Translations under genes and position numbers: made by a program
Notes under the pieces: generated by a model
Databases searched by the model: none
What the model was told of the DNA's origin: nothing
Seen by the model: only the letters and a program-made list of their open reading frames with translations
From: Rachicladosporium sp. CCFEE 5018
Taxonomy: Eukaryota; Ascomycota; Dothideomycetes; Cladosporiales; Cladosporiaceae
DNA: 64,000 nt
NCBI GenBank assembly: GCA_002077045.2
Contig: KZ111143.1
Span: 346,588 to 410,587 of the forward strand
Reading direction: 5' to 3'
Shown: positions 1-10,705 of the stretch, piece by piece
Position numbering within the stretch: the first letter of the stretch is position 1
Layout of the letters: every line of letters begins with the position of its first letter

Positions 1-593
1 CACGAGTAGAAGGGTACATGTCATTATGGAGAGGACTGTCAAGCGTGATAGTAGGAGCAGGTCCGGCGCACGCAGTGTACTTTGCGACTTACGAGGCCGT
101 AAAGCAGGCCATGGGTGGGAATGCAGCGGGCCATCACCCTTTAGCAGCAGGTGAGCAATCTCCTGTGCCGAAGTGCACACGGGAGCTGACACGTTCTAAA
201 CAGCAACAAGCGGCGCCTGCGCAACAATAGCAAGCGACGCCTTCATGAACCCCTTCGACGTAATAAAACAACGCATGCAACTCCACGGCTCGACGCACCG
301 AACCCTCTCCTCCTGCGCCCGCACAGTCTTCCGAAACGAAGGTCTTCGAGCTTTCTACGTCTCCTACCCCACAACCCTCGCCATGACAGTACCCTTCACG
401 GCACTACAATTCACAGCCTACGAAAGCATAACGAAAGTCATGCAACGGCGGCGAAGACCAGGATACGACCCACTCACACATTGCGCGGCCGGAGGACTAG
501 CTGGAGGTGTGGCAGCGGCGGCGACAACGCCACTGGATGTTGTGAAGACGCTACTGCAGACGAGGGGGAGCAGTACGGATGCGGAGATACGGC
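1..593 (+). repeat. 593-bp exact match to the right end of the third contig
   Basis: By eye, bases 1-593 match 34026-34618 without a difference. The match runs from the left window edge to the last base before the N-run at 34619. The other copy (22936-23385) differs at several sites, for example at positions equivalent to 111, 138 and 197-201. Contig 3 therefore probably overlaps this end, and the sequence left of the window is likely another version of the same block. Confidence 0.85.
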
Positions 594-766
594 ATGCAAG
601 AGGTCTGAGCAGTGCGGCGGGGATTATATGGCGGAGGGAGGGCGCGAAGGGTTTCTTTCGGGGGATGAAGGCGAGGGTTGTTACGGCTGCGCCTAGTACG
701 GCGATTTGCTGGAGTGCATATGAGGTGGCGAAGGCGTACTTCATACGGAGGGAAGAGGAGAAATGA
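1..766 (+). CDS. MRS3/4: Mitoferrin-type mitochondrial iron carrier, 3' part (5' end outside window)
   Basis: Mitochondrial carrier (SLC25) of the Mrs3/Mrs4 mitoferrin group, which brings ferrous iron across the inner mitochondrial membrane for heme and Fe-S cluster synthesis. Two coding exons are visible, 1-150 and 204-766. The intron at 151-203 runs from GTGAGC to CAG. The second carrier repeat has the signature beginning NPFDVIKQRMQ, and the third has TTPLDVVKTLLQ. The protein ends in a charged tail before TGA at 764-766. The missing N-terminal repeat is seen in the other two copies in this window, where the first signature is YPIDLLKTRMQ. This is the only copy that reaches its natural stop codon. 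Its first 593 bp are identical to 34026-34618. The family call is firm; the substrate is inferred from the family. Confidence 0.93.
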
Positions 767-1474
767 GGGGAGCGGCAAGAGGCGGACAGTTGAGATGAAT
801 GGGGTTGGATACAGACGAGTGCTAGTTCTGAAGCGCCGAGCAAGATACCCTCTGGACAGAGCTTTTGGTGCAGACCCGGGAGCGCTCTGCGGATGCCCGC
901 AACGAGATTTGGTCATGAGGATCGTATCGATAAGCGCGGTGAACGGCTCAAGGAGTGCATGGAGAGCGGCATTGAGTGCAGCGTTCTAGCATGGCGCCCG
1001 CGGTACAGTGGACGGCGCTCGAAGCGTCTGGGAAGAAAGCGACTTGTTCAGTGCAGGTCGATAGATCGCACATATCGCATGTAACATACAGATCCGCGAC
1101 ATTGGCTTCGACGCGGACAATGCAAGCTGGAGCCAGTCCACAGGGTAGAAAGCAATCCAAGCTCGCCTGGCTCGCAACCACGGCTTCGTGCTATCGCTTG
1201 ACTGGTGTATTAGTTGTTATACCCGGTGCCAATCGTATCTTACCACACTAGCGGTATGTCAAGCTTTAAGCTCGCGTCGAACGCTGACTTCATTCTCAGA
1301 TCTGACTGCCGAGGCACAGGAACATGCACAAGTACACCACACCATTTGACGATCTGAAGTAAGGACCGCAAACCGTTTCACAAATCTCCTTTGTCACTCA
1401 GTATTCCCTCGCTATTTGCTGTACTTCTTGATCGTCTCACCGTATAGCAGAGGCATTTACATGATACCACGATC
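767..1474. other. Intergenic, no gene recognised
   Basis: Contains the 3' flank of the mitoferrin gene and the promoter and 5' leader of the acyl-CoA dehydrogenase gene. A pyrimidine-rich stretch lies at about 1378-1440. I see no conserved reading frame here. Confidence 0.5.
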
Positions 1475-2640
1475 ATGGCTACGAAAGCGTCATTCGGCAA
1501 GCTAGCTCCATGGAGCGAACCAGCTTGGAGCCACGGAATACCTTCACCATACTACAACAACTCACATAGACAACTTCGCGACGCATTACGGAAGTACGTA
1601 GACGAGAACATCCTCCCCTACCACCTCGACTGGGAAGAAAACGGCGAAGCTCCGCGAGACGAGAGACTAAACTGGGCTCGATCCGGATTCGCCTTCAATG
1701 ATGTGCCACCTCAGTACCGATCGAAAGGTGTACCTTTGCCAGCTGGCATCCCTTACGATCAGCTGGATGCGTTCCACCTCTTGTTGTCGACAGACGAGAC
1801 AAGTCGCGTCGAAGGCGGCGTCACGACGTCCCTCGGCGGCGCCTCAGTGATTGGCATCCCTCCGGTGATCCACCATGGTACCGAGGAGCAGAAACGCAAA
1901 TGGCTTCCAGGTCTCTTCGACTTCACGACGAGCTTCTGTCTCGGCATCACTGAGCCCTCGGGCGGCTCAGACGTCGCTAATATCTTGACCACGGCCGTCA
2001 AGTCTGCAGATGGAAAACATTACCTCGTCAACGGCTGGAAGAAATGGATCACCGGCGCACCCTGGGCAACGCACATGACGACCGCCGTCCGCACCGGTGG
2101 GCCCGGGATGGCAGGTCTCTCTGTGCTCGTGATTCATATGGCCTCCAAAGGCCTCTCGCACCGCCGAATTCCTAATTCCGGCCAGAAAGCCGGCGGCGCG
2201 AGTCTAGTCGAGCTGGACGACGTGCTCGTCCCCGTGGAAAATCTCATCGGCACAGAAGGCCAAGGCTTCAAGATTATCATGACGAACTTCAACAGGGAGC
2301 GATATATCATGTCCGTAGGCTGTAATCGCAAAGCGCGGACTTGTCTGAGCTTATCACTGGAATACGCATGTAAACGCGAGACGTTCGGTAAGCCGTTGAT
2401 CTCGAATCAGATCATCACGTCCAAAATCGCTACGCTGGCGCGGTACGTGGAGTCGCACTGGTCGTTCCTCGAAGCGATCGCCTACGCCGTCCAGCAGTCT
2501 CCTCTGGCTTGGCAGGATCCGGATGTTGCGGGTAGAATTGCGTTGGCAAAAGTCCAGGGCGGGAGGATCTTAGAGCTGGCCAATCGTGAAGCGCAACAGG
2601 TGTTTGGCGGTGCTGGGTATCAGAAAGGAGGGCCTGGAGT
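1475..2640 (+). pseudogene. Acyl-CoA dehydrogenase, 5' part, cut off before its C-terminal helix
   Basis: Flavoprotein of the acyl-CoA dehydrogenase family, which would oxidise an acyl-CoA at the alpha-beta bond. About 388 codons of a protein that normally has about 430-440 are present. The N-terminal helical domain is followed by the middle-domain flavin-binding motif CLGITEPSGGSD (about residue 150) and the C-terminal helical domain, ending in the conserved FGGAGYQKGG. The ATG at 1475 is the first in frame. After GGPG at about 2636 the sequence leaves the family. The reading frame runs on for some 50 unrelated codons to a stop at 2792-2794. The expected ending, starting SRDLRMMVVGGG, lies at 50143-50253 on the same strand. 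As it stands the gene lacks its last 40 or so residues, so activity is doubtful. Confidence 0.88.
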
Positions 2641-2739
2641 GTTGCCTAACCAACACGGTGCGCAGGGCGAAGAAAAGAGAGTCGATGGTTTGTTATCTCT
2701 GTCACTTCTCTGCCAGGCGAGTAGACTGACGTTGACCAG
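2637..2739 (+). other. Rearrangement junction 1: dehydrogenase joined to membrane-protein gene
   Basis: GAGT at 2637-2640 is the last dehydrogenase-like sequence; the same GAGT is at the partner junction, 50142-50145. Downstream, 2648-2668 is a 21-bp exact copy of 8912-8932 inside the LysM gene. The rest, up to the CAG at 2737-2739, looks like intron sequence with a CTGAC branch-point motif at 2727-2731, leading into the coding exon at 2740. Confidence 0.7.
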
Positions 2740-3152
2740 CTTTACAACAAGCATACTCACAGTGGCGAGTCCTGACGGCGTACCTATTCCCTGACAGCAG
2801 GAATCAGGAGCTCGCCACAACAGAGCGCCACAAAGCCACGATGGACATCGTCAATACGGTCTCCACTGCATTCGCAAATTGGGAGAACAGCCATGAAGTC
2901 GGAGAGTCCTCGAGGGATCGCCTTGGCAGGCTAATTGAGCTTGCAAGCTCGGTAGGGGTGATGTTATTGTCGCAAGCATCGTCCTTACAATTCACCTGGC
3001 GCATGTCTAGCCGACACGCCAGGGACGACAGTGCAGAGTACATGGTAGTATTGCCTGGGCTCGTCAAGCTTTCAGACGAGCACGGCAGAGCACTACGCCA
3101 TGCACAGACAGTGCTCGGTCCAGTAACGCAGAAGATCAGGGACCAGATTTGA
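2740..3152 (+). pseudogene. 3' exon of a single-span membrane protein gene, detached from its 5' part
   Basis: Open exon after a CAG acceptor, reading QWRVLTAYLFPDSR and then a helical domain that ends in a TGA at 3150-3152. It has no plausible start of its own. The pattern (WRVLTAYL, then a helix, then VGVMLLSQ and a QFTW core) matches the C-terminal cytoplasmic domain of a fungal family whose proteins begin with a Ser/Thr-rich outer region and one membrane span. Exactly such a protein, lacking this end, lies at 49152-50147. I infer that they were one gene. The family has no known biochemical function that I can name. Confidence 0.75.
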
Positions 3153-3280
3153 AGCGACTGGATGGCACAAAAAGTGTACGCGCGAAGAGTATGTAGTCGG
3201 TTTGCATGGCCCTCAGACTAGTGCCATTTCATGTGTACTGTAGGTGAAAGCTGAAGATATGCGACCAGTGCTGCCCTCTC

Positions 3281-4148
3281 TCACACCTCAGATGAATCTC
3301 CACTTTGCGTCTCGAGCCATCGCCGAGATCTTGCCCTGCCCATGACCGGGGGTTGGGAAGGGGGTGTGCGAGACGGCACATCAAACAGAGAAGACGCGAT
3401 AGACAGTCTGTCGAAGGCCATCTCGGGAGTCTCGAGTAAACAGCGTCGTTCGTTCTCGGCTGGCATCTCGTGCGCCGTAATGTTGTCCAGATCGTTGGCC
3501 ATGATGCTTGCGCGTTTGCGCAGATTTCTGCGCCGGGCAGATGAGATCAGCTGGCTCTCCTCATAGCTTGGAGGTGGTCTTCGCTCGAGTATTCTGCTAC
3601 CGTTGCACGTCACGACGCACGAGCTGGACGGTATAGCTCTGAGGGTGTATAGAATGACGACGGTGGTATTGAGTTGCTGCGCAGCGATGCCTAACTGTGT
3701 AAGAGACACCATCTGGAGTCATGATGAGTCAGCAAAATCCAAGATTCGTACTGCGTGCGCAAAGACCACTAACAATACCGGGCGAATCTTTCAACACGAA
3801 TAGCATTCGCGTATGGTGACCCAACTTCCCGCCATTGACCTCCTGGTCGACTCTGGCGCGCTAGACCAGCTTCGCAACTTGCTGAAGCGCCACATCAGTC
3901 TGCACAAAGGTGCGGTCGATGTTGCTTTTCTCGCTCGCGGAGAGTAGACTCGACCGCTGTCTCCTTAGAGTCCGTGCCGTTTCAAGCTGACCGTTGACTT
4001 GACCGATGGTTGCAAGCAGACTGCGGCTCTGTTCACCGACCGCAAGTATCTCAAAGACCTTCTCGGTGATTCTCACTGTGGTCGTGAGGGCCCCAGAGAT
4101 GGCCGACAGCACCGTTGGCAAGGTGATTGTCCCTCCATCGACGGGCAT
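3281..4148 (-). pseudogene. Fungal N-terminal helical-domain protein with an in-frame stop
   Basis: Two exons on the minus strand, 4148-3774 and 3712-3281, joined across a 61-nt GTTAGT...CAG intron. The 268-codon product starts with a helical segment (beginning MPVDGGTITLPTVLSAISGA) of the kind found in fungal proteins with an N-terminal helical domain. A disordered Pro/Ser/Arg-rich tail follows. At codon 96 (3861-3863) there is a TAG between KLV and RARVDQEVNGG. Related proteins as I recall them read LVEPARVD there, so GAG to TAG is the likely change. The frame stays open on both sides, so this is a single lesion: a recent pseudogene, an allele-specific null or a sequencing error. Confidence 0.7.
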
Positions 4149-4837
4149 CGTTCGACTGCTGCTGGCGAGACTCTGACCGCAAAGCGAGGGGATGCCGGAT
4201 CACGAAGTGGGCGATGCGGAACTACTGGAAATTATCACAGCCTCGCGCTCGCTGGCTTGGTCTGAGCTCTCCTGCAAGGCTGCGTTGTGGCTTAATGGTT
4301 GCTCGCATCCCCGAACATACTCTATCATCCCGGACCCCTCAGGACTCGGTGCTCCCTTTCTCTGCGTAAGCGTCGAGCACGCTAGTCACGGCGCTGTCCA
4401 TGGACAGTTTTGATAGGTTCTTGGTGTCGCTTCCTGGTCACGCTGCAGACACAAGGGCGTTGTGTTGAGGTCTTTGGTGGCGGCATATGGTAGTACGAGG
4501 ACGGCCGTTACATTATCGGAAATGTTCTTGGCACTCTCACCGGTAGCAACGACCGGTCGAATAACGAGCAGTCGACTTCGAGATCGTCGACCGCTCGGTG
4601 CTCCCTAGACGCTCTCTCGCGATGGAGCTGATAGCCTTGGACTTGGCTCTACCTGGACCGTGGCTACGCTACTTGCAATGCCCAGGACCGCGCACTTTGG
4701 CACTTCATACAACAGACGACCTGTTTTGCCAATCTCACCTCCAGGACTTTGACACGCTAGACGACTGACACATCTCGTGTATTCCCCGAGCACTAATCTT
4801 CCTATTTACACTACCTTAGTCACTCGTCTTAACCAGT
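4149..4837. other. Intergenic between divergent genes
   Basis: Shared upstream region of the minus-strand helical-domain gene and the plus-strand surface-protein gene at 4838. The open frames here are short and show no family resemblance. Confidence 0.5.
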
Positions 4838-5948
4838 ATGAGCACTAGATTTACCACCTTCAGACTCGCCAGCACACTCTTCGCCACACTCTCGCAATGC
4901 CTTGTCTTCCAACCTTACGCGACCGAAAGCGACGTTCAGACCACCGTTCAGGTCTCGACCGTCACTGCATTTCCGTCTATGCAACGCTACGGCTACGTGC
5001 AAGATGAGATCTTGTTCGCGAGACAAGTTGGAGATAATTTTCAGACCTGTGGCTACATATCTGAGGACTACGGTAGACCAGTGACCTGTGACCTCCCTCA
5101 ATTCTGCGCCTATCAGACTGGTGCGAACGGGAACTATGGTCCAGGTTGTTGCACAGATCTCAACAATTGCATCCGGGCAACGACATGCTTAGATCGTACC
5201 GCTAACACCAACACGGGGCCCTCGTTCATCAACAAGAAGTCAAGTCTGCTGTGGTATGTCGTGACCTGAGCAATCATACTTCAAGACACCAAGACTGATC
5301 CCGAGACTGATTCCACACAGCGGTTCCGTGCGGCAAAAGTGCGCCACTCGCTATCAAGAAGGCATCAACCGCGGCGAGACAAGTCCACTGTTCACCCATT
5401 ACTATTGCGACATCACCGCGACTGAAGTATCGGTATACCAGACCGCGACCAATCTACCCACCACAGTTGTATCAACAGCAGTCTCAGTACAGTCAGTGTC
5501 GACGGCGGACCCTTCGACGGTCGTGTCCGTCTCGGTCGTGACAGCAACTCCAACTTCGACGGACCCGACAACAACGTCGACAGAGCCGACAACAACTTCG
5601 ACAACCGAAGAATTGACGACCTCGACCCTTGGTGACAGCTCTGCTAGTCAATCTCTCGGCTCTAGTAGCCCTGCCTCGACCTCAACAGAGCCCATTTTTA
5701 CAACGCCGTCGGCGTCACCGTCGCCAATGTCCAGCGAGTCGACTGTGCAAGTAGCATCCTCGACACCCACGCCCGCATCGACGCCTACGCCCACATCTAC
5801 ACCTGCGCCATCAAACAAAGCAGCGATCGGAGGTGGTGTTGGTGGTGCTATTGGTGGAGCTATCCTGCTAGGGGCAGTCACTGTTGCGTTGCTCATGCGT
5901 AGGAAACGCAAGCAGAGGCAAGAGCAAACGCCTGAACTCGCGAGCTAG
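4838..5948 (+). CDS. Cys-rich, Ser/Thr-rich single-span surface protein
   Basis: Exons 4838-5253 and 5321-5948 with a GTATGT...CAG intron give 347 residues. The N-terminus has a hydrophobic segment that could be a signal sequence. Next comes a Cys-rich head: TCGY, TCDLPQFC, then GCC and further cysteines including CGSVRQKC across the intron. A long Thr/Ser/Pro stalk follows with repeated TSTEPTTT-like units. A Gly-rich membrane span beginning AAIGGGVGGAIGG and a basic cytoplasmic stop-transfer (RRKRKQR) end the protein. The layout resembles fungal wall-stress sensors and other O-mannosylated plasma-membrane proteins. The neighbour at 6470 has the same TCGY head, so the two are tandem paralogues. 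The function is inferred only as cell-surface. Confidence 0.85.
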
Positions 5949-6469
5949 TTTTGATTATGTATCATTCGAGAGGAGCGCATCGCAGATGTATGCTTCGCGC
6001 TTCAGCAGTACTTGTATATCCTAGTCTTGCTCAAGATGTGCCTGAAACGTCCAGCACGCACAGCGCGGGCGATGAGGTGCGCGGCGGTACCGAGGCGAGT
6101 TCTAGAGATCGCTTGGAGATCACAAGGCTGGGAGACAGCCTTGCAGGATCTAAATGATCGTGGTACACGAGGCAGAGCCTGCCACATGATCATGCGCAGC
6201 CCATTGTGTTTGGGCTGTCTTATCGTGTGGCGTTTCCACGTCGTAGGCTTTCAAGACTAAATGAGATAGGTAGCGAGCCTTGCTCACGATTGATTCCAGG
6301 TGCACAGAGGTATATCGAGGCTGCATATAGATGTACTACAGCCTCGCCGACTTTTGCGAGGCTGGCACCCATCTTACTCTACACCAGTCGCCGCATCCCT
6401 CGTTGCCCTTTCGTGACGCTGTCCGTACTGTTCACCCAATCTGCTCATAGTTGAAGTCTCGTCAACAGC
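5949..6469. other. Intergenic between the two paralogous surface-protein genes
   Basis: 3' flank of the first gene and promoter of the second. I see no gene or repeat. Confidence 0.5.
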
Positions 6470-7458
6470 ATGCGCTTTTCCAGCACCTTAGGCAGATTGT
6501 CCCTGCTCATCCTTGCGACTAGCATACCAACTCGGGCAGCGACATCCACAAGAATGGGCCAGCATCCAGCTAGCCCTTCCGACTGGTCGCCGATGCCAAC
6601 GACGGCACCAAATGCTTTGTATAGAGGTATCAATAAGCGCGACAAGATCCAAACATGTGGATACGTCGAGGGCTTCTCCTGTAAGCCCCATGTATCTTAA
6701 TGCTCTTTGTAATTGCTCGAGACTAATAGCTGTTAGCGCTCGCTTGGGTCTGCGACATTGCCTGCGGCTTACAAGAATCGCCAGCAGCGATCGGGTGCTG
6801 TTCCAGTACGACGGTCTCTGACGGCAGCACGCTCCCATTGAGCTGCGCAGCCTTCTCGACTTGTCGGGACTACACTCAGGGTTGCGACAGTGCTTGTGAG
6901 AGCAATACTTATGTTCGATACTGCAGGTGCGCCTTTGCTGAGTGCCTCTAATTCAGGGCTCTGATACTGACAGCCGTCGGTAGTAATACCGATCGCCCAT
7001 ACTGCGGGACGTTCGTGTATGATGACTATTACTCGTACCTCGGCTGCTATTCGACGCAGGCGACCACAACGTATGCGATACTGGACACTTGGACTGTTGC
7101 GGATGTGAGCAGCTCATCATCTACGCCCTACACCGCAACGAACTCAGCTTCGACCAGTAGCTTCACGTCGGAGGCCACGATCTTCGACACAGCATCAACA
7201 ACATCCAGCTCATCGAGCGAAGTTTCGAGCATGGTCTCTGCAGCGGCACAGCCGTCTTCATCTACAACCAGCTCAACGAGCAGTAATCCGATCACCATCT
7301 CAGCCGCCAGCGTAGCGAGCAGCAGCTCAGCACCTAGCGCTTCTCCGGCTGCGACAGTGACTGTTACAGCTTCACAAGCTGTGACTGTCAGCGCCACGAC
7401 CATACTTCGTACGATGACAATAGTCGGCCTGGCAAGCTTCCTCGGCTCCATGCTGTAG
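6470..7458 (+). CDS. Cys-rich, Ser-rich surface protein, probably GPI-anchored
   Basis: Three exons (6470-6680, 6737-6926, 6984-7458) give 291 residues. The N-terminus MRFSSTLGRLSLLILATSIP is a good signal peptide. The Cys-rich head begins TCGYVEG and continues with VCDIACGL, GCC and several more cysteines, spaced as in the gene at 4838. The second half is a Ser/Thr/Ala stalk. The protein ends in a short hydrophobic stretch (VGLASFLGSML) with no basic tail, which fits a GPI-attachment signal rather than the membrane span and basic tail of its neighbour. Both introns are GT-AG and keep the frame. Role unknown beyond cell wall or plasma membrane. Confidence 0.83.
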
Positions 7459-8183
7459 AGAATCTCGAGGGCGAGTGCCTGGCTAAGGGGTGCCAATCCG
7501 AGTTCGAAAAGACCGCGGTGACTATTGAGTGGTTCATCCTTCAGATAGGCAAGATTGGAGACGGGGCAGGTGGAGTAGATAGCGCTGGTAGCGCATAATC
7601 GTAAGCCTACAAGTCCACAGCCTCCATACACGAGGGCCTGGACGGTCGCCTCGCCACGTAGCGGAAGATAGTATAGGGATCTGCGCTAGCACTCTGACCA
7701 GTGCGGTAAATCACACGCTGGCGTATTTCACAGCCTCCTTATAGGGTGCTGTCATGCTTGACGAGCAGTGGAAACCGCGTGCGTGTGGTGTCGTAGCTGT
7801 TGGACGATAGTAGGGAAAGCAGCGGAGAGTTGCAATGGAGTCGGTACCCAGCAGCAGGTCCCGTAGGGCTGAGGAGCGGCCCGGTCGGCAAAACGGTCGG
7901 CGGGAGCATGTGACGCAAGTGCCGACGACAGCTACGAGGGCAAGGCCATGTTGCTGCAAGGACGAATACATGTACTAGACTAGGATCCAGATCGCGGACG
8001 CGGTCATTGCGCATTCGTCTCCATCATTTGTGTTCAAAGCAATGCAGCACTCACGTTTTCAATTGCCACGAGCTCAACGCCGCTAAGCGCGCCGCAGCGA
8101 TCTGACATTCCTCCCACCCATGCACAAGATACACCAATGCTGCTCCGAGTGATACATGATAGATCGATAGAGCACCGCCAGAA
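7459..8183. other. Intergenic, no gene recognised
   Basis: Two overlapping minus-strand frames around 7711-8014 are basic and low in complexity and show no family features, so I do not call them. The right part is the promoter of the LysM gene. Confidence 0.45.
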
Positions 8184-9992
8184 ATGCAGTCTGGTAATGC
8201 TCGAACCAGCTCAACGCCTACTACCGGTCATGCCTCGACATTGCGACCAAGGACTAGGCGGCTGATATCGGGCCTGGACGATGGGGAGGAGCTGGTCTCA
8301 GATCCGAGCAGTCCTCCTAGGGGAAGCCGATTCACTAGTAGAGATGCGAGTCCAATACCCGCTGAGCGTCTAAGCCGGCCTGGGAGCTCCAGACAAAGTG
8401 ACAGGCTGGGCAACAGTGTGCTTGCTAGAGGCACAGGCGTGGGATCCTTGGACGGGCGAGGACAGAGCCCTTCAGCACTTGCAGGACTGTGGGGAAATTC
8501 CTGGTCCGCTCTACAGGGTATTGCGACCGATTTACTGGGAAGTGATGTTGCTGGCCCGCCATCGCAGCCTGCTGCGCGTACCCGCAAGCCACTGAGCAAG
8601 CTGGAGTTCACGAATCGAGCAAGTAGTGTCACACGCTGGGGACCGACATCAGCGCCCGTCGTGCAGGACGTGGCAGCTGGCTCGAGACAGGATGTCGAGG
8701 ACGCGCTCAGAGCACGGAAGCGGAAAGACATGCTGTTGCAGCAGGATTCGAGCTATGCAGACACACTGGGCAAGTTCAAGCGGCGCACCTCTGACGAACA
8801 TCGCGCTACGTCCTCGCCAGCACCGCCAGACGATAGAGAGGCACTCGTATACCTCCATCACGTGCAGAAAGCAGACACTCTGGCAGGCATCACAATCAGG
8901 TACAACTGCTCAACCAACACGGTGCGCAGGGCAAATCGGATGTGGCCAAACGATACAGTGCACAGCCGAGAAGCCATCGTGTTACCCGTTGATGCGTGTG
9001 GCGTCAAAGGACGCCCAGTCTCCGGACCAGAAGCTGTGGATTTGCTCAGTGACGAGTCTGATGCACTTGCAGCCGGCCAAGCAGAAGATGTCGCGCCAAG
9101 CATCAACGGCCACACCGCGTATCCCTCAATCTTCGACCGCCGCCAGTCCTCCACCACAATCTCAAACGCCGACACCGAGCCACCTTGGCATCACGACTCC
9201 TGGGTCCTCCTGCCCTCCGCCACCAAACCCACTGAGATCGTCCGCCTCTCCCGCCAAAGTCTCGGCTACTTTCCACCCGCCCGTCGAAAAGAGAACTGCT
9301 ACTCCGACCTCAACACGCCCTCTTCTTCCTTCGACCTAAGTCGCTCCCCAGTCCCAGACCTTCCAAATCTTCCAGCCATGTCCCCATCCCGCGCGGATCC
9401 GCCTCAACGCCCACCTCGAACGCGAAAATTGAGCAACGCAACAACTGGCTACTTCCCCTCCTACCTCACCGGCCCCGGCGGTGTCGGCTCCATGAGCGCG
9501 GACATACGCTCCCCTGGTCCAGGCCAAGATAGCTTGAATGCCCTCTTCGCCCGGCACTTGCCCGATGTGGCACCACCTAAGAACCAGCAGTCCCTCTATC
9601 CGCCCGAAATGCCGCTATATACCGATGCCGGTACACCCGTTGGCAGCGGCACAGCGACGCCGAACGTAGCGCACGCGCTGACCCTGGAGCATGTGGGTGG
9701 GGCTATTGAGCATTGGGTCCGGAGGGTGGCTAGTAAAGCTAAGGGCGCTGTTGAGCCTGGAGAGAGGAGTCGTGCGGCGAGGACTAGTGTGGGTCAGCCG
9801 GGAATGGGAGGGGGAGATGTAGGAGATTTGATCGAGATGACTGATGAGTTTGAGATTGGAGGAGAGGAGAGTGATGAGGAGGGAAGGGGAAGGCAGGGCT
9901 CTCACGTTGCGGAGCTGAGAGCTTCGGGGTGGGATGCTGGGCAGAGTAAAGTGAGGAAGAGGGAGGCGAGTAAGGGAGTGAAGGATGATTGA
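8184..9992 (+). CDS. Intracellular LysM-domain protein
   Basis: Single exon, 602 residues. The one recognisable domain is a LysM motif at about residues 224-270: HHVQKADTLAGI, then YNCSTNTVRRANRMWPND, then a conserved REAIVLPV end. There is no signal peptide, so this is not a secreted chitin-binding effector. It resembles the cytoplasmic LysM proteins conserved through Pezizomycotina. The rest is disordered, rich in Ser, Pro and Arg, with an acidic C-terminal third. A 21-bp stretch inside the LysM coding region (8912-8932) is repeated exactly near the rearrangement junction at 2648-2668. Role unknown. Confidence 0.82.
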   Translation: MQSGNARTSSTPTTGHASTLRPRTRRLISGLDDGEELVSDPSSPPRGSRFTSRDASPIPAERLSRPGSSRQSDRLGNSVLARGTGVGSLDGRGQSPSALAGLWGNSWSALQGIATDLLGSDVAGPPSQPAARTRKPLSKLEFTNRASSVTRWGPTSAPVVQDVAAGSRQDVEDALRARKRKDMLLQQDSSYADTLGKFKRRTSDEHRATSSPAPPDDREALVYLHHVQKADTLAGITIRYNCSTNTVRRANRMWPNDTVHSREAIVLPVDACGVKGRPVSGPEAVDLLSDESDALAAGQAEDVAPSINGHTAYPSIFDRRQSSTTISNADTEPPWHHDSWVLLPSATKPTEIVRLSRQSLGYFPPARRKENCYSDLNTPSSSFDLSRSPVPDLPNLPAMSPSRADPPQRPPRTRKLSNATTGYFPSYLTGPGGVGSMSADIRSPGPGQDSLNALFARHLPDVAPPKNQQSLYPPEMPLYTDAGTPVGSGTATPNVAHALTLEHVGGAIEHWVRRVASKAKGAVEPGERSRAARTSVGQPGMGGGDVGDLIEMTDEFEIGGEESDEEGRGRQGSHVAELRASGWDAGQSKVRKREASKGVKDD

Positions 9993-10076
9993 ATGAAGTC
10001 AATACACCTGCTGTCTTCTCACAGCCATCTGCCTCCCTCGTCTCATCGCTTACCTCCCCATCACTCCCTCACCCCA

Positions 10077-10313
10077 TCAGAACCTATCGTTCGCTCTCGA
10101 CTGGCTGAGCGTCCACAGCTCTTTGCCAAAGGTCGCAAGACCAATCTCCGCGATGGTAGCCGTGACCTCGTCTCTATCTGTACGCAGCAGCTTGCACCAT
10201 GCGATTGCCAGTGCCAGGCACGCAGACTCGTCGGAATCGTAGGCCTACATATCATCAGGGTCAGTCGGTTGCACCGCTGTAGACATCGTACTGCCGCGGG
10301 GAAAACGTACCAT
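10077..10313 (-). CDS. Possible 56-residue protein with an ATG-only first coding exon
   Basis: On the minus strand an ATG (10313-10311) is followed at once by a GTACGT donor, and a TATGTAG acceptor ends at 10245. The second exon, 10244-10077, reads AYDSDESACLALAIAW, then KLLRTDRDEVTATIAEIGLATFGKELW, to a TGA. The composition is that of a helical protein, and the splice sites fall at the right phase. An in-frame TAA lies just upstream of the ATG. I recognise no family. It could be chance, since the frame is only 55 codons long. Confidence 0.35.
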
Positions 10314-10705
10314 TGTTGTGACTTAGGTGAAGTCACAAGGGAGTTCTCTTGGTGATAGAGGTTGTCTATCTTATTGATCAGTCTACCAGTTCAATACTGA
10401 TACACTATGCGACATACTCACGAGAAGCCAGAGAGCGCTGCGCCACGGAGAAGTAGACTTTGTGGTGTTGGTCACTGGACTGGAGTGAAAATCGATCGAG
10501 AAGTTCTTATATACGCAACAGCGAACGAAGGACTGTCGTCTGCTTGGCAGGCAAGAGCGATCAACCCCCTACGTGACTTCCCTTATACTATCGCACGCCA
10601 CCTCCCAGCTTCTACGGGCGTCTACCCGATGGAAAGACTTCAACAAACTACAAAGAGTACTTAGGGGTATCTCATATTCCAACGATCAATCAAGAAACCT
10701 CCCCA
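10314..10705. other. Intergenic
   Basis: 3' flank of the minus-strand Pro-rich gene and possible upstream region of the small candidate gene. Nothing else seen. Confidence 0.45.
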
